Below, in pieces: positions 17,928 through 28,262 of a DNA stretch of 64,000 nucleotides; position 1 is the first letter of the stretch, and every line of letters begins with the position of its first letter. A program made the position numbers and the translations under genes. The DNA comes from Xanthobacter flavus (lineage in GTDB: Bacteria > Pseudomonadota > Alphaproteobacteria > Rhizobiales > Xanthobacteraceae). The stretch lies in the NCBI RefSeq assembly GCF_017875275.1, contig NZ_JAGGML010000001.1, positions 3,493,001 through 3,557,000 on the forward strand, written 5' to 3'. The notes below the pieces were generated by a model that ran no database searches, was not told the DNA's origin, and saw only the letters and a program-made list of their open reading frames with translations.

Positions 17928-19625
17928 ATGCATGACAGAAGCGCTCGACCGCTCGATCCCACATCCGATGCGGCCATCGCCGCGAGCGTCACGCCGCTAC
18001 CCATAGAAGAGGTGGCGGCCCGTCTCGGCATTCCGGCGGACGCGCTCTATCGCTACGGCCCGCACAAGGGGAAGATCAGCCTCGATTTCGTGGCCGAGGC
18101 CGAATCGCGGACGCGCGGGCAATTGGTGCTCGTCACCGCCATCAACCCGACGCCGGCGGGCGAGGGCAAGACCACCACCACCATCGGCCTCGGCGATGCG
18201 CTCTCGCAGCTCGGCGTCAGCACCGCCGTTTGCCTGCGCGAGCCCTCTCTCGGCCCGGTGTTCGGCGCCAAGGGCGGTGCCACCGGCGGTGGGCGGGCGC
18301 AGATCATCCCCATGCAGGACATCAACCTGCATTTCACCGGCGATCTTCACGCCATCACCGCCGCGCACAATTTGCTTTCGGCGCTGATCGACAACCACAT
18401 CCACTGGGGCAATGCCCTCGATCTCGACGCCCGGCGCATCAGCTGGCGGCGGGTGATGGACCTCAACGACCGGGCGCTGCGCCAGATCACCATCGGTCTC
18501 GGCGGCCCGGCCAACGGCTATCCCCGAGAGGACGGCTTCGACATCACGGTGGCGAGCGAGGTGATGGCCATCCTGTGCCTCGCCGACAGCCTCTCCGATC
18601 TCGAAGCCCGGCTCTCGCGCATGATCATCGGCCAGACCCGCGGCCGCCGCATGGTGCGGGCGGAGGAACTGGGCGGCGTCGGCTCCATGGTGGCGCTGCT
18701 GAAGGACGCCTTCCAGCCGAATCTCGTGCAGACACTGGAAGGCACGCCCGCCTTCGTCCATGGCGGCCCCTTCGCGAACATCGCCCACGGCTGCAATTCG
18801 GTGATGGCGACGCGCACCGCGCTCGGCCTTGCCGACGTGGTGGTGACCGAAGCCGGCTTCGGCGCCGACCTCGGCGCGGAGAAGTTCCTCGACATCAAGT
18901 GCCGCCAGGCCGGCCTCGTGCCCTCGGCCGCGGTGGTGGTCGCGACCGTGCGTGCGCTCAAGATGCACGGCGGCGTGGCGCTCAAGGAACTCGGCTCGCC
19001 GGACCCGGCAGCGGTGACGCTCGGCTGCGGCAATCTCCGGCGCCATGTGGAAAACCTCCGGAAGTTCGGCCTGCCTGTGGTGGTCGCGCTGAACCATTTC
19101 ACCGGCGACACGATCGAGGAACTGGAGGCAGTGCGCGCGGCCCTCGCTCACGAGGGCGTCGATGTCATCCCCTGCGGCCACTGGGCCAGGGGCGGGGAGG
19201 GCGCGCTCGATCTCGCCCGCGCCGTCCGCGACCTGCTCGCGCGCCGTCCGAAGTTCGAGTTTCTCTATCCCTCCGCGCTTCCGCTGAAGGACAAGATCGA
19301 GACCATCGCCCGCGAGATCTATCGCGCGGAGCGGGTGGATTTCTCCTCCACCGCGACGGCGAAGCTCAAGGAATACGAGCTGGCGGGCTTCGGCGACCTG
19401 CCCGTGTGCATGGCGAAGACGCAGTATTCCTTCTCCGCCGATCCCACCGCGCGCAACGCGCCCACCGGTCACACTTTGCCCATCCGCGAGGTGCGCCTGT
19501 CGGCCGGTGCGGGCTTCGTGGTGGCGCTCGCCGGCGACATCATGACCATGCCGGGCCTGCCCTCTGCGCCGGCCGCGCAGGACATCTTCGTCATGCCGGA
19601 CGGCTTCATCGCCGGCCTGTCGTGA
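17928..19625 (+). CDS. fhs: Formate-tetrahydrofolate ligase
   Basis: A 565-residue ATP-dependent ligase making 10-formyl-THF from formate and THF. The ATP-binding loop is [20 protein letters not shown] (73-92), followed by the conserved [20 protein letters not shown] and [13 protein letters not shown] (family signatures), and [15 protein letters not shown] near 276. The length matches the family. In autotrophic or methylotrophic alphaproteobacteria it feeds formate carbon to serine or purine synthesis; here it is not next to other C1 genes, so its pathway role is open. The thiolase gene follows 87 bases downstream in the same direction. Confidence 0.97.
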   Translation: MHDRSARPLDPTSDAAIAASVTPLPIEEVAARLGIPADALYRYGPHKGKISLDFVAEAESRTRGQLVLVTAINPTPAGEGKTTTTIGLGDALSQLGVSTAVCLREPSLGPVFGAKGGATGGGRAQIIPMQDINLHFTGDLHAITAAHNLLSALIDNHIHWGNALDLDARRISWRRVMDLNDRALRQITIGLGGPANGYPREDGFDITVASEVMAILCLADSLSDLEARLSRMIIGQTRGRRMVRAEELGGVGSMVALLKDAFQPNLVQTLEGTPAFVHGGPFANIAHGCNSVMATRTALGLADVVVTEAGFGADLGAEKFLDIKCRQAGLVPSAAVVVATVRALKMHGGVALKELGSPDPAAVTLGCGNLRRHVENLRKFGLPVVVALNHFTGDTIEELEAVRAALAHEGVDVIPCGHWARGGEGALDLARAVRDLLARRPKFEFLYPSALPLKDKIETIAREIYRAERVDFSSTATAKLKEYELAGFGDLPVCMAKTQYSFSADPTARNAPTGHTLPIREVRLSAGAGFVVALAGDIMTMPGLPSAPAAQDIFVMPDGFIAGLS

Positions 19626-19712
19626 TCCGGCCTCGGCGGTAGCGCCAAGGGCCGCGAATACCTATCTGAGGACCAGAAAAACCAGAGCGGTGTCACGCCG
19701 CGGGAGACGAAC

Positions 19713-20885
19713 ATGGACAGCAAGGCCGCCATCGTGGGCTGGGCGCATTCGCCCTTCGGCAAGCTCGAGGACGCGGACACCGAGGCCCTGATGGGCCGGG
19801 TGGCCGGCGCCGCCATCGAGCATGCGGGCCTCTCCCCGCAGGATGTGGATTCGATCCATGTGGGCGTGTTCAACGCCGGCTTCCAGAAGCAGGATTTCCA
19901 GGGCGCCATGCCCGCGCTCTCGGTGCCGGAACTGACCCATGTGCCGGCCGTCCGCGTCGAGAACGCCTGCGCGACCGGCTCGGCCGCCATCCATTCCGCG
20001 CTCAATTATATCGAGAGCGGGCAGGGCCGCATCGCCCTCGTGGTCGGCGCCGAGAAGATGACGGCGAAGCCCACCGCCGAGGTCGGCGACATCCTGCTCA
20101 ATGCCTCCTACCGCAAGGAAGAGGCGGATATCGAGGGTGGCTTTGCCGGCGTGTTCGGCCGCATCGCGCAGACCTATTTCCAGCGCTACGGCGACCGCTC
20201 CGAGGAACTCGCCCGCATCGCCGCCAAGAACCACAAGAACGGCGTTTCCAATCCCTATGCGCAGATGCGCAAGGATTTCGGCTTCGAGTTCTGCAACACC
20301 ATCTCGGAGAAGAACCCCTACGTCGCCGGCCCGCTGCGCCGCACCGACTGCTCGCTGGTCTCCGACGGCGCGGCCGCGCTGGTGATCGCCTCGGCGGATG
20401 TGGCGGAGACGCTCGGCCGCGCCGTCGCCTTCCGCGCCCGCGCCCATGTGAACGACATCATGCCCATGTCGCGCCGCGATCCCATCGCCTTCGAGGGCGC
20501 CCGCCGCGCCTGGGTCAAGGCGCTGGAGAAGGCCGGCCTGACGCTGGACGACCTCAGCCTCGTGGAGACCCACGACTGCTTCACCGTGGCCGAGCTGATC
20601 GAGTACGAGGCCATGGGCCTCGCCAAGCCCGGCGAAGGCTACAAGGTGGTGCGCGAGGGCATCACCGAAAAGACCGGCAAGCTGCCGGTGAATGCCTCGG
20701 GCGGCCTGAAGTCCAAGGGCCACCCCATCGGTGCCACCGGCGTCTCCATGCACGTCCTCTCCGCCATGCAGCTCATGGGCGAGGCCGGCGACATGCAGAT
20801 CGAGGGCGCGAAGGTGGCCGGCGTCTTCAACATGGGCGGCGCGGCCGTGGCGAACTACGTGTCCATCCTTGAACGGGTGAAGTGA
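19713..20885 (+). CDS. Thiolase (acetyl-CoA acetyltransferase, SCP2-type)
   Basis: A 390-residue thiolase-fold enzyme. The acyl-accepting Cys86 is in ENACATGSAAIHSAL; the C-terminal half has VETHDCFTVAELIEYEAMG, SGGLKSKGHPIGATG (active-site His of GHP) and NMGGAAVANYVS. It lacks the classic second-cysteine CxG motif of degradative thiolases and resembles the SCPx/nonspecific-lipid-transfer thiolase group. It could make or split acetoacetyl-CoA or longer 3-ketoacyl-CoA; specificity is not readable. It lies downstream of fhs, with a hairpin terminator after it. Confidence 0.92.
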   Translation: MDSKAAIVGWAHSPFGKLEDADTEALMGRVAGAAIEHAGLSPQDVDSIHVGVFNAGFQKQDFQGAMPALSVPELTHVPAVRVENACATGSAAIHSALNYIESGQGRIALVVGAEKMTAKPTAEVGDILLNASYRKEEADIEGGFAGVFGRIAQTYFQRYGDRSEELARIAAKNHKNGVSNPYAQMRKDFGFEFCNTISEKNPYVAGPLRRTDCSLVSDGAAALVIASADVAETLGRAVAFRARAHVNDIMPMSRRDPIAFEGARRAWVKALEKAGLTLDDLSLVETHDCFTVAELIEYEAMGLAKPGEGYKVVREGITEKTGKLPVNASGGLKSKGHPIGATGVSMHVLSAMQLMGEAGDMQIEGAKVAGVFNMGGAAVANYVSILERVK

Positions 20886-20911
20886 GGCGCAGCCTTTAGA
20901 TCGGAAGATCG

Positions 20912-20937
20912 AGCGGGCGGCCCATCGGCCGCCCGTT
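20912..20937. terminator. Stem-loop terminator between thiolase and DUF971 genes
   Basis: A 9-base GC stem (CGGGCGGCC / GGCCGCCCG) with a CATC loop is extended by two weaker pairs and followed by TTGT. It sits between two convergent genes and probably serves both. Confidence 0.7.
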
Positions 20938-20965
20938 GTCATTCAGTGGCGACTCGAATGGCCGC

Positions 20966-21343
20966 TCAGCCGCGCGAAAGCCCCTGCGTTTCCAGCGCCT
21001 TGAGATAGGCGCCGAACTTCTCCTCCTGGTTTACGCCGTAGCTGTAGAGCAGGTCCCAGGTGTAGAGGCCGGTGCCGTGGCCGTCGTCGAAGATCAGGCG
21101 GACGGCGTAATTGCCCACCGGCTCCACCTGCACGATGCGCACCTGACGCTTGCCGGGCACGGTGATCTTCTCCTCCGGCTGGTGGCCCTGCACCTCGGCG
21201 GAGGGGCTCTCGACGCGCAGATATTCGGCGGGAAGCGTGAATTTCGCCCCGTCCTCGAAGGTGATCGAGAGCGTGTGGCGATCGTCGATCACGCGCAGCT
21301 CAGTGGGCCAGGGGGCGGCGGCGGGGGCAGACGCGGGAGCCAT
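20966..21343 (-). CDS. DUF971 (GBBH-like N-terminal) domain protein
   Basis: A 125-residue protein whose core (PTELRVIDDRHTLSITFEDG, then FTLPAEYLRVESPSAEVQGH) is the DUF971 fold, related to the N-terminal domain of gamma-butyrobetaine hydroxylase. Later elements VEPVGNYAVRLIFDDGHGTGLYTWDLLY complete it. In other bacteria the domain is linked to Fe-S cluster or molybdenum-cofactor contexts. Here it is divergent from moaA, consistent with the second. The start at 21343 is chosen over an upstream ATG at 21394 because homologous fold begins just after it. Molecular function is unknown. Confidence 0.85.
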   Translation of the reverse strand: MAPASAPAAAPWPTELRVIDDRHTLSITFEDGAKFTLPAEYLRVESPSAEVQGHQPEEKITVPGKRQVRIVQVEPVGNYAVRLIFDDGHGTGLYTWDLLYSYGVNQEEKFGAYLKALETQGLSRG

Positions 21344-21583
21344 CGGGCGATGTCCTTTTTCGATCGGGCGAGAGGCCGAGCCGCTTGATTTCACACGGCA
21401 TCGTGTTCAGCCGGCGGCCCTATCCATCTCACTCCTGCATACGATATATAAGACGAGCGTCGTAGCCCGCCGTCTGCCGCATCTGCAGCGCGGGATTTGT
21501 TCAAGACCGGCACAAGTCGGCGGCAGCATAAGGCGCGGGAGACGCGAGGATGCTGCGGAAGCGGCCGGTTCGGGAGTGGTGTG

Positions 21584-22651
21584 GTGACTGATCTGCCCAG
21601 AGATGTGCCGAGGGATCTGATCGACCGTCCGGGTGCCGCCGCCGCGCAGCAGGCCGGCCCGCTCGTGGACACTTTCGGCCGCGCCGTCACCTATCTCCGC
21701 GTCTCCGTCACGGATCGCTGCGACTTCCGCTGCGTCTATTGCATGTCCGAGCACATGACCTTCCTGCCCAAGCAGGATCTCCTGTCGCTCGAAGAGCTGG
21801 ACCGCCTGTGCAGCGCCTTCGTGCTGCGCGGCGTGCGCAAGCTGCGCCTCACGGGCGGCGAGCCTCTGGTGCGGCGGGACGTGATGACCCTGTTCCGCAG
21901 CCTCTCCCGCCACATCGAGAGCGGCAAGCTGGACGAGCTCACCGTCACCACCAACGGTTCCCAGCTCGCCCGTTACGCTTCGGAACTCGCCGCATGCGGG
22001 GTGAAGCGCATCAACGTCTCCATCGATACGCTGGACCCGGTGAAGTTCCGCGCCATCACCCGCTGGGGCGAGCTCGCCCGCGTGCTGGAAGGCGTGAAGG
22101 CAGCGCAGGCGGCCGGCATCAAGGTGAAGATCAATGCCGTCGCGCTCAAGGACGTGAACGAGCACGAGATCGCCTCCATGATGGAATGGGCGCATGGCGA
22201 GGGCCACGACCTCTCCCTGATCGAGGTGATGCCCCTCGGCGAGGTGGGCGAGGAGCGGGTGGATCAGTATCTGCCGCTCTCCGCCGTGCGCGAGCAGCTT
22301 TCCGAACGCTTCACCCTCACCGATATCGCCTATCGCACCGGCGGACCGGCGCGGTATGTGGAGGTGAAGGAGACCGGCGGGCGGCTCGGCTTCATTACGC
22401 CGCTGACGCACAATTTCTGCGAGGGTTGCAACCGGGTGCGCGTCACCTGCACCGGCACCCTCTACATGTGCCTCGGCCAGGAGGACGCCGCCGACCTGCG
22501 CGCGCCGCTCCGCGCCTCCGCGGACGACGCGCTGCTCCACCGGGCCATCGACGAAGCCATTTTCCGCAAGCCCAAGGGCCATGACTTCGTCATTGACCGC
22601 AAGACCCGCCAGCCGGCGGTCGGGCGGCACATGAGCACCACCGGCGGCTGA
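21584..22651 (+). CDS. moaA: GTP 3',8-cyclase
   Basis: A 355-residue radical SAM enzyme for the first step of molybdenum-cofactor synthesis, turning GTP into 3',8-cH2GTP. The N-terminal [4Fe-4S] motif is C46-x3-C50-x2-C53 ([10 protein letters not shown]). LTGGEPL near 90 contacts SAM. The second cluster is bound by [15 protein letters not shown] near residues 280-295. The C-terminus has SGG-type ending (HMSTTGG), the conserved GG tail needed for activity. GTG starts at 21581/21584 with GGGAG upstream are preferred. It lies opposite the DUF971 gene. Upstream sequence carries CGATATAT, a possible ModE-type half site. Confidence 0.95.
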   Translation: MTDLPRDVPRDLIDRPGAAAAQQAGPLVDTFGRAVTYLRVSVTDRCDFRCVYCMSEHMTFLPKQDLLSLEELDRLCSAFVLRGVRKLRLTGGEPLVRRDVMTLFRSLSRHIESGKLDELTVTTNGSQLARYASELAACGVKRINVSIDTLDPVKFRAITRWGELARVLEGVKAAQAAGIKVKINAVALKDVNEHEIASMMEWAHGEGHDLSLIEVMPLGEVGEERVDQYLPLSAVREQLSERFTLTDIAYRTGGPARYVEVKETGGRLGFITPLTHNFCEGCNRVRVTCTGTLYMCLGQEDAADLRAPLRASADDALLHRAIDEAIFRKPKGHDFVIDRKTRQPAVGRHMSTTGG

Positions 22652-22669
22652 CGCGGGGCGGCAGGCGGC

Positions 22670-22786
22670 TCAAGTCAAGTCGAAGAGATTGCGGCGAAGA
22701 GGTGGCGGCGCCATGCCGCATGCGGGGGGCTCGCCCGCCAGCCTCGGCGCAAAGCGCAGGGCGTCTTTACCGGAAATCAGGTACAT
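22670..22786 (-). CDS. Possible small protein gene (38 residues), weak
   Basis: On the strand opposite moaA's downstream gap there is a short frame starting MYLISGKDALRFAPRLAG and ending LRRNLFDLT, with plausible codon use but no clear ribosome-binding site. A TTG at 22807 could extend it by seven residues. It may be chance. Otherwise the 283-base gap after moaA shows nothing recognisable. Confidence 0.2.
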   Translation of the reverse strand: MYLISGKDALRFAPRLAGEPPACGMAPPPLRRNLFDLT

Positions 22787-22934
22787 CTGGCCGACAAGAT
22801 CAATCAACGGCCTGAAGCCGGTTTTGGCGGCACGCCAGCCGCCCGATATCTACGAGGTTTGACGTGACACTGCCCCGGGATCGCGCCGGCGCCACTGCCC
22901 GTTTCCTTCGCCTGTGCGGCGCGGGAGCAGCGGC

Positions 22935-23966
22935 ATGAGCATCCAGGCTGCCGCCCAGCGCCCCGTCGCCCACCGGCCGCTGTCGGCGGTGAAGGGCCTC
23001 ATCGCCATGGTGGGCTCCATGGCGCTGTTCATCACCAACGACACATTCATGAAGCTGGCGCTGCGCGAGGTGCCCCTCAGCGAGGGTCTTGGCCTGCGCA
23101 CCGTCATGGTGAGCTTCCTGTTCTTGGGGCTGATCGTGGCCTCGGGTGATATCCTCGCGCTGCGCTACGCGTTCCGGCGCAGCGTACTCGTGCGCTCCTC
23201 GCTCGATACCGTCACCACCTTCCTCTACGTCGCCGCGCTGGCCGCGATGCCCATTGCGTCCACCACCACCATCTATATGGCGACGCCGCTCATCACGACG
23301 GCGCTCGCCGTGCCGCTCCTCGGCGAGAAGGTGGGCTGGCGCAGCTGGTCGGCCATCATCGTCGGCTTCTGCGGGGCGGTCATCGTGACCCGGCCGGACC
23401 CCGCCACTTTCAGTCTCATCGCCCTGCTGCCACTCATGGCCGCCTTCACCGGCGCCGCGCGCGACATCTCCACCCGCAGCATCGGGCCGGAAATTCCCGG
23501 GTCGGTGGTCGGCCTCACCGGCTCAGTGGTCTTCTGCCTCGCTGCCGCGCTGCTCGCGCCGTTCGAGCGCTGGACGATGCCGTCGACCACGGTTGTCGCC
23601 TATCTCGTCGCGTCCGCCGTTGCGTTCGGCGGTGGCACGCTTTTGCTGGTATTCGCCTTCCGCAGCGCACCCATCGCCTCGCTTTCGCCCATGCGCTATT
23701 TGCTGGTGTTCGGGGCGCTCATCTCCGGCTACTTCGTGTTCGGCGACCTGCCGGACGCCTGGACCAGCATCGGCATGGCGCTCGTTGTCGGCGCCGGCCT
23801 CTACGCCATCCAGCGCGAGCATGCGAAGAGCCGCGCGGCGCGTCGGGCGGCGCGTGAGGCGCCCAAGGCCGGTGCCGTCACCCTTGCGGCAGGCTCCCTT
23901 TCTCCCGGCTCTCTTGCCAAGGGGACCTGCCAGCCGGCCGCCGCCTGCGCCCCCGCGCGGGACTGA
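22935..23966 (+). CDS. DMT-superfamily (EamA) transporter
   Basis: A 343-residue permease with ten predicted helices in two EamA repeats of about 140 residues each (first from KGLIAMVGSMALFITNDTFMKLAL, second from SLIALLPLMAAFTGAARD). ATPLITTALAVPLLGEKVGWRSWSAIIVGFCGAVIV is the typical end of an EamA repeat. The C-terminal ~40 residues are a basic, Ala-rich tail. Substrate (metabolite export or uptake) unknown. The start at 22935 has a GGGAG site 8 bases upstream. Confidence 0.9.
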   Translation: MSIQAAAQRPVAHRPLSAVKGLIAMVGSMALFITNDTFMKLALREVPLSEGLGLRTVMVSFLFLGLIVASGDILALRYAFRRSVLVRSSLDTVTTFLYVAALAAMPIASTTTIYMATPLITTALAVPLLGEKVGWRSWSAIIVGFCGAVIVTRPDPATFSLIALLPLMAAFTGAARDISTRSIGPEIPGSVVGLTGSVVFCLAAALLAPFERWTMPSTTVVAYLVASAVAFGGGTLLLVFAFRSAPIASLSPMRYLLVFGALISGYFVFGDLPDAWTSIGMALVVGAGLYAIQREHAKSRAARRAAREAPKAGAVTLAAGSLSPGSLAKGTCQPAAACAPARD

Positions 23967-23991
23967 AAACGGATCAGGAAGACGGCGCGTG

Positions 23992-24177
23992 TCAGCCGCG
24001 CGGGCGGTATTCGCCCGTGGCGGGATCGCGCTCCAGCGGTACCGTCTTGAGGTCGCCGGCCTCCGCCTTGCGGCGGCGATCCAGAGCCTCGTTGACCCGT
24101 TTCGTCTCGGACGAGATCAGCTTGGCAAGCGCCGCGGCGCCGATGGCACCCAGGGCAACGATGACGAACGGCGGCAC
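23992..24177 (-). CDS. Small single-helix membrane protein
   Basis: 61 residues: one N-terminal membrane helix (PPFVIVALGAIGAAALAKLI) followed by a charged amphipathic segment (SSETKRVNEALDRRRKAEAG) and a short tail ending in YRPRG. This pattern is seen in conserved Rhizobiales hypotheticals. It is downstream of cysA in the same direction with a GC hairpin between them. No function can be given. Confidence 0.6.
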   Translation of the reverse strand: MPPFVIVALGAIGAAALAKLISSETKRVNEALDRRRKAEAGDLKTVPLERDPATGEYRPRG

Positions 24178-24198
24178 GGCGGGAAACTCCGGTCAGCG

Positions 24199-24216
24199 GG
24201 GCGCGACAGCGCGCCC
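24199..24216 (-). terminator. GC hairpin downstream of cysA
   Basis: GGGCGCG-ACAG-CGCGCCC, a perfect 7-base stem with a 4-base loop about 90 bases past the cysA stop and before the small membrane protein gene. There is no T-tract, so termination is only a possibility. Confidence 0.35.
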
Positions 24217-24301
24217 GGTCAGGCGCAGGTCAGCACGCCGCGATGGCGAAAACGTGCCATAGCGCCCGGGCGTTCCTTGCAGCTTTCCTTGCAGCGCTCC
24301 C

Positions 24302-25345
24302 TCAGGCGGCGAACACCTTGTAGCGGCGGGGCTTGAGGCCCACCTGCGTGCCCGGCGCGAGGTCCTGGCCGTGGGGCACCGCCGCTTCCACGATCACCGG
24401 GCCGGTGCTGCCGCTCAGCTCCACGTCGGCGCGGCGGGTGGGGCCGAAGGTGCGCACCGACAGCACCTTGCCGGAGATGGCGGTCGATGACGGATCAGCC
24501 AGATCCACATCGTGTGGCCGGGCGAGGATGCGGGCCGGGCCGTCGGCCACGCCCTGCGGATCGAGCCCCAGCGGCCGGCCGCCGAGATAGAGCGCGCCGC
24601 CCTTCACCTCGCCGGGGAGCGCGATGGTCTCGCCGATGAAGTCGTGGACGAAGGCGGTGGCGGGATTGTCATAGACCTCGCCGGGAGAGCCCACCTGCTC
24701 GATCTTGCCGTGGCCCATGACCACCACCCGGTCGGCCAGCTCCAGCGCCTCTTCCTGGTCGTGAGTGACGAGAACGGAAGTGACGGGCAGCTCCTCGTGC
24801 AGGTGGCGGAGCCAGCGGCGCAGCTCCTTGCGCACCTTGGCGTCGAGGGCGCCGAAGGGCTCGTCCAGCAGCAGCACCTTGGGGGAGATGGCGAGGGCAC
24901 GGGCGAGGGCCACGCGCTGGCGCTGGCCACCGGAGAGCTGGGCGGGATAGCGCTCGGCCAGCCAGTCGATCTGCACCAAAGAGAGCAGCTCGTTGACCTT
25001 CTCGCGGATGGCGGCTTCCGGCAGCTTGCCCGCGCCACGGCGCACGCGCAGGCCGAAGGCCACGTTCTCGAACACGTTCATGTGCCGGAACAGAGCGTAA
25101 TGCTGGAACACGAAGCCCACGTTGCGCTCGCGCACGGAGCGGGCGAGCGCATCCTCCCCGTCGAAGCGCACCTCGCCGGAATCCGGCCATTCGAGGCCGG
25201 CGATGATGCGCAGCAGCGTGGTCTTGCCCGAGCCCGAAGGGCCGAGCAAAGCGACGAGCTCGCCGGTGCGGATGGTGAGGCTCACATTGTCGAGCGCGGC
25301 AAAGGTCTTGAAGCGCTTGGTGACGCCGACGACGTCGATGGTCAT
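24302..25345 (-). CDS. cysA: Sulfate/thiosulfate ABC transporter ATP-binding protein
   Basis: A 347-residue ABC ATPase that powers CysTW-mediated sulfate/thiosulfate import. Walker A is GPSGSGKTT (35-43), Q-loop in [17 protein letters not shown] near 80, signature [15 protein letters not shown] near 133, Walker [13 protein letters not shown] near 156, with H-loop VTHDQEEAL near 190. Beyond about 240 is a TOBE-like regulatory domain ([17 protein letters not shown]). It overlaps the cysW stop by 4 bases (ATGA) and is last in the cysP-T-W-A order. Confidence 0.96.
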   Translation of the reverse strand: MTIDVVGVTKRFKTFAALDNVSLTIRTGELVALLGPSGSGKTTLLRIIAGLEWPDSGEVRFDGEDALARSVRERNVGFVFQHYALFRHMNVFENVAFGLRVRRGAGKLPEAAIREKVNELLSLVQIDWLAERYPAQLSGGQRQRVALARALAISPKVLLLDEPFGALDAKVRKELRRWLRHLHEELPVTSVLVTHDQEEALELADRVVVMGHGKIEQVGSPGEVYDNPATAFVHDFIGETIALPGEVKGGALYLGGRPLGLDPQGVADGPARILARPHDVDLADPSSTAISGKVLSVRTFGPTRRADVELSGSTGPVIVEAAVPHGQDLAPGTQVGLKPRRYKVFAA

Positions 25346-26262
25346 CTGTCTTCCTCGGCGAGGCGGTGTTCGAGAATGGTCTTGGCGATCAGCGTGACGA
25401 GCGCCAGCAGCGCCAGCAGGGACGCCACCGCGAAGGAGGCGACGAACTGGTATTCGTTATAGAGGATCTCGATGTGCAGCGGCATGGTGTTGGTGAGGCC
25501 GCGTATATGGCCCGACACCACCGAAACGGCGCCGAACTCGCCCATGGCGCGGGCGTTGCACAGCAGCACGCCGTAAAGCAGCGCCCATTTCACGTTGGGC
25601 AGCGTCACCCGGAAGAAGGTGGACAGGCCCGAGGCGCCGAGCGAGATGGCCGCCTCCTCCTCCGCCGTGCCCTGCTCCTGCATCAGCGGGATCAGCTCGC
25701 GCGCGACGAAGGGGAAGGTGACGAAGATGGTGGCGAGCACGATGCCCGGCAGCGCAAAGATGATCTTGATGTCCCACGCCGCGAGGTACGCGGCGAACAG
25801 GCCCTGCGAGCCGAACAGCAGCACATAGATGAGGCCCGCCACCACCGGGGAAACGGAGAAGGGCAGGTCGATCAGGGTGATGAGCAGGCTTTTGCCGGGG
25901 AACTCGAACTTGGCGATGGACCAGGCCGCGACGAGGCCAAACAGCAGGTTCGCCACCACCGAGATGGCCGCGACGATGAGCGTGAGCCGGATGGCGGCGA
26001 GGGCGTCGGGCTCCACCAGCGCCGCCACATAGGCTTGCCAGCCGCGCTTCAGCGCCTCGTAGAACACGCTCACCAGCGGCAGGCCGATGAACAGGGTGAG
26101 GAAGGTGAGGGCGATCAGCGTGAGGATGATGCGCACGGCCCGCGGCTCGGTGCTCACCGGGCGGCCGCGCTGCGCCCCATAGGCATGGGACTGCGCCAGC
26201 GCCGAGGGCAGCCCTTCGCTCGCGCCGCGGGGGGCGCCGGGCGTCTGGTCGAGGGCGTTCAT
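25342..26262 (-). CDS. cysW: Sulfate ABC transporter permease CysW
   Basis: A 306-residue permease with about six helices. After a 35-residue cytoplasmic leader comes [28 protein letters not shown], and the EAA loop that docks CysA is [31 protein letters not shown] near residues 195-225. The segment [15 protein letters not shown] near 260 is typical of CysW. It overlaps cysT and cysA by 4 bases each, so the three are translationally coupled. Confidence 0.95.
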   Translation of the reverse strand: MNALDQTPGAPRGASEGLPSALAQSHAYGAQRGRPVSTEPRAVRIILTLIALTFLTLFIGLPLVSVFYEALKRGWQAYVAALVEPDALAAIRLTLIVAAISVVANLLFGLVAAWSIAKFEFPGKSLLITLIDLPFSVSPVVAGLIYVLLFGSQGLFAAYLAAWDIKIIFALPGIVLATIFVTFPFVARELIPLMQEQGTAEEEAAISLGASGLSTFFRVTLPNVKWALLYGVLLCNARAMGEFGAVSVVSGHIRGLTNTMPLHIEILYNEYQFVASFAVASLLALLALVTLIAKTILEHRLAEEDR

Positions 26263-27113
26263 CCGTGCTTGCTCCCGCGCAGCTCCGCCCAGCGCTGGAG
26301 GCGGTTGATGATGAGCAGCAGGATGAAGGAGGCGACCAGCATCACGGTCGCGATGGCGGTGGCGTCCGCATAACGGAACTCCTCCAGGCGGATGACGATC
26401 AGCAGCGGCGCGATCTCCGACACGCCCGGCAAGTTGCCGGCGATGAAGATGACGGAGCCGTATTCGCCCACCGCCCGCGCGAAGGCGAGGGCGAAGCCGG
26501 TGAGCAGCGCCGGCCAGACCGAGGGCAGCACCACGCGGATGAGGGCCTGCGCGCGCGTGGCGCCGAGGCTCGCGGCGGCGTCCTCCAGTTCCTGGTCAAG
26601 GTCGGCCAGCACCGGCTGCACGGTGCGCACCACGAAGGGCAGCCCGATGAAGACGAGGGCGACGAGGATGCCCAGCGGCGTGAACGACACCTGGATGCCC
26701 AGCGGCGCCAGCAGCGAGCCGATCCAGCCGTTCTCCGCATAGAGCGAGGTCAGCGCGATGCCGGCCACCGCCGTGGGCAAGGCGAAGGGAATGTCGATGA
26801 GCGCGTCCACCACCTTCTTGCCGGGAAAGTCGTAGCGCACCAGCACCCACACCACGATGGCGCCGAACACCATGTTGATGAGCGCGGCACCGAAGGCGAG
26901 CCCGAACGACACCTGCAGCGCATGGAGCGTGCGCGTCGCCGTGACGATGGCGATGAAGCGCTCCAGCGACAGCTCGCTCGTCTTGATGAACAGCGCCGAC
27001 AACGGCAGCAGGACGATGAGCCCCAGCCACGTCAGCGTGAGGCCCAGCGTGAGGCCGAAGCCGGGGATCACGCTCGGCTGCCGGAAACGGAGGCGGGACG
27101 ATGAGGCGCTCAT
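26259..27113 (-). CDS. cysT: Sulfate ABC transporter permease CysT
   Basis: About 284 residues from the ATG at 27113 (an upstream ATG at 27185 would add an unlikely leader). The first helix follows [29 protein letters not shown], a CysT/CysU hallmark. The EAA loop is [30 protein letters not shown] near 180-210, followed by [21 protein letters not shown]. It pairs with CysW to form the membrane channel. The gap to cysP (27114-27224) holds a 12-base-arm stem-loop that may set a high cysP-to-permease expression ratio. Confidence 0.95.
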   Translation of the reverse strand: MSASSSRLRFRQPSVIPGFGLTLGLTLTWLGLIVLLPLSALFIKTSELSLERFIAIVTATRTLHALQVSFGLAFGAALINMVFGAIVVWVLVRYDFPGKKVVDALIDIPFALPTAVAGIALTSLYAENGWIGSLLAPLGIQVSFTPLGILVALVFIGLPFVVRTVQPVLADLDQELEDAAASLGATRAQALIRVVLPSVWPALLTGFALAFARAVGEYGSVIFIAGNLPGVSEIAPLLIVIRLEEFRYADATAIATVMLVASFILLLIINRLQRWAELRGSKHG

Positions 27114-27162
27114 GGAAGGCTTATAATCCGGCAACGCTTCTGCGTCGCTCGCTCGAATGGCC

Positions 27163-27204
27163 GCGGCCACCGCCGTCAGGAGCACTCCCGAAGGCGGCGG
27201 CCGC
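27163..27204 (-). repeat. Stem-loop between cysP and cysT
   Basis: Arms GCGGCCACCGCC (27163-27174) and GGCGGCGGCCGC (27193-27204) pair with one mismatch across an 18-base loop, 21 bases after the cysP stop. Hairpins at this position in binding-protein-dependent transport operons usually protect the upstream mRNA or partly terminate. Confidence 0.65.
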
Positions 27205-27224
27205 AGGGTGGATGGGCGGCAGGA

Positions 27225-28241
27225 TCAGTTGCCGGTGATCTGGTCGAAGATGCCGCCATCGGAGAAGTGCGTCTTCTGCGCCTTCTGCCAGCCGCCGAAG
27301 ACCTGATCGATGGTGAACAGGTCCACCTTCGCGAACTTGTCCTTGTACTTGGCGGCCACCTGCTCGTCGCGCGGGCGATAATAGTTCTTCGCCGCGATCT
27401 CCTGGCCGATCGGGGTGTAGAGGAACTTCAGATAGGCGTCCGAGATGGCGCGCGTGCCCTTCTTGTCCACCACCTTGTCGACGACCGTCACCGGCGGTTC
27501 GGCGAGGATGGAGACGGAGGGGGTGATGATGTCGAACTTGTCGGGGCCAAGCTCGTTCACCGAGAGATAGGCCTCGTTCTCCCAGGCGATGAGGACGTCG
27601 CCGATCTTGCGCTCGACGAAGGTGACGGTGGAGCCGCGGGCGCCCGTGTCGAGCACGGGCGCGTTCTTGTAGAGCGCCTTCACGAAGTCCTTGGCCTTGG
27701 CCTCATCGCCGCCGCTCTTCTTCAGCGCGTAGCCCCAGGCCGCCAGATAGTTCCAGCGGGCGCCGCCGGAGGTCTTGGGATTGGGCGTGACGATCTTGAT
27801 GCCGGGCTTCACCAGATCGTCCCAGTCCTTGATGCCCTTGGGATTGCCCTTGCGCACGAGGAACACGATGGTGGACGTGTAGGGCGCGGAATTGTCCGGT
27901 AGCCGCTTCTGCCAGTCCTTGGCGAGGTAGCCCTTCTCGGCGATGGCGTCGATGTCATAGGCGAGGGCGAGCGTCACCACGTCGGCCTCAAGGCCGTCGA
28001 TGACCGAGCGTGCCTGCTTGCCGGAGCCGCCGTGGGACTGGTTGATCTTCACCGTGTCGCCGGGATGCGCCTTCGTCCACTCGGCGGCGAACGCCTTGTT
28101 CACGTTCGCATAGAGCTCGCGGGTGGGGTCGTAGGAGACGTTCAGTAGCGTGATGTCGGCTGCGGCGACGGCACCGGCCGAAAGTGCGAGTGCCGTGGCG
28201 GCAGCAAGGCCCGTGCGCAGGAACGTGCGGCGAGACGACAT
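27225..28241 (-). CDS. cysP: Sulfate ABC transporter substrate-binding protein
   Basis: A 338-residue periplasmic sulfate-binding protein (Sbp/CysP). The N-terminus [20 protein letters not shown] contains a twin-arginine-like SRRTFLR before the hydrophobic core and cleavage near AVAAADI, so Tat or Sec export is possible. Signature segments are [57 protein letters not shown] and [20 protein letters not shown], which carry the anion-binding serines and glycines. Shine-Dalgarno GGAGG is 7 bases upstream. The promoter lies just past cysH, with palindromic operators in between. Confidence 0.95.
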   Translation of the reverse strand: MSSRRTFLRTGLAAATALALSAGAVAAADITLLNVSYDPTRELYANVNKAFAAEWTKAHPGDTVKINQSHGGSGKQARSVIDGLEADVVTLALAYDIDAIAEKGYLAKDWQKRLPDNSAPYTSTIVFLVRKGNPKGIKDWDDLVKPGIKIVTPNPKTSGGARWNYLAAWGYALKKSGGDEAKAKDFVKALYKNAPVLDTGARGSTVTFVERKIGDVLIAWENEAYLSVNELGPDKFDIITPSVSILAEPPVTVVDKVVDKKGTRAISDAYLKFLYTPIGQEIAAKNYYRPRDEQVAAKYKDKFAKVDLFTIDQVFGGWQKAQKTHFSDGGIFDQITGN

Positions 28242-28262
28242 GGGAAGACCTCCGGCGAGCGC

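Noticed and set aside
21420-21460. CGATATAT half-site near moaA as a ModE box.
   Set aside because: Only one half matches; the second half expected of a ModE palindrome is absent, so regulation by molybdate cannot be claimed.
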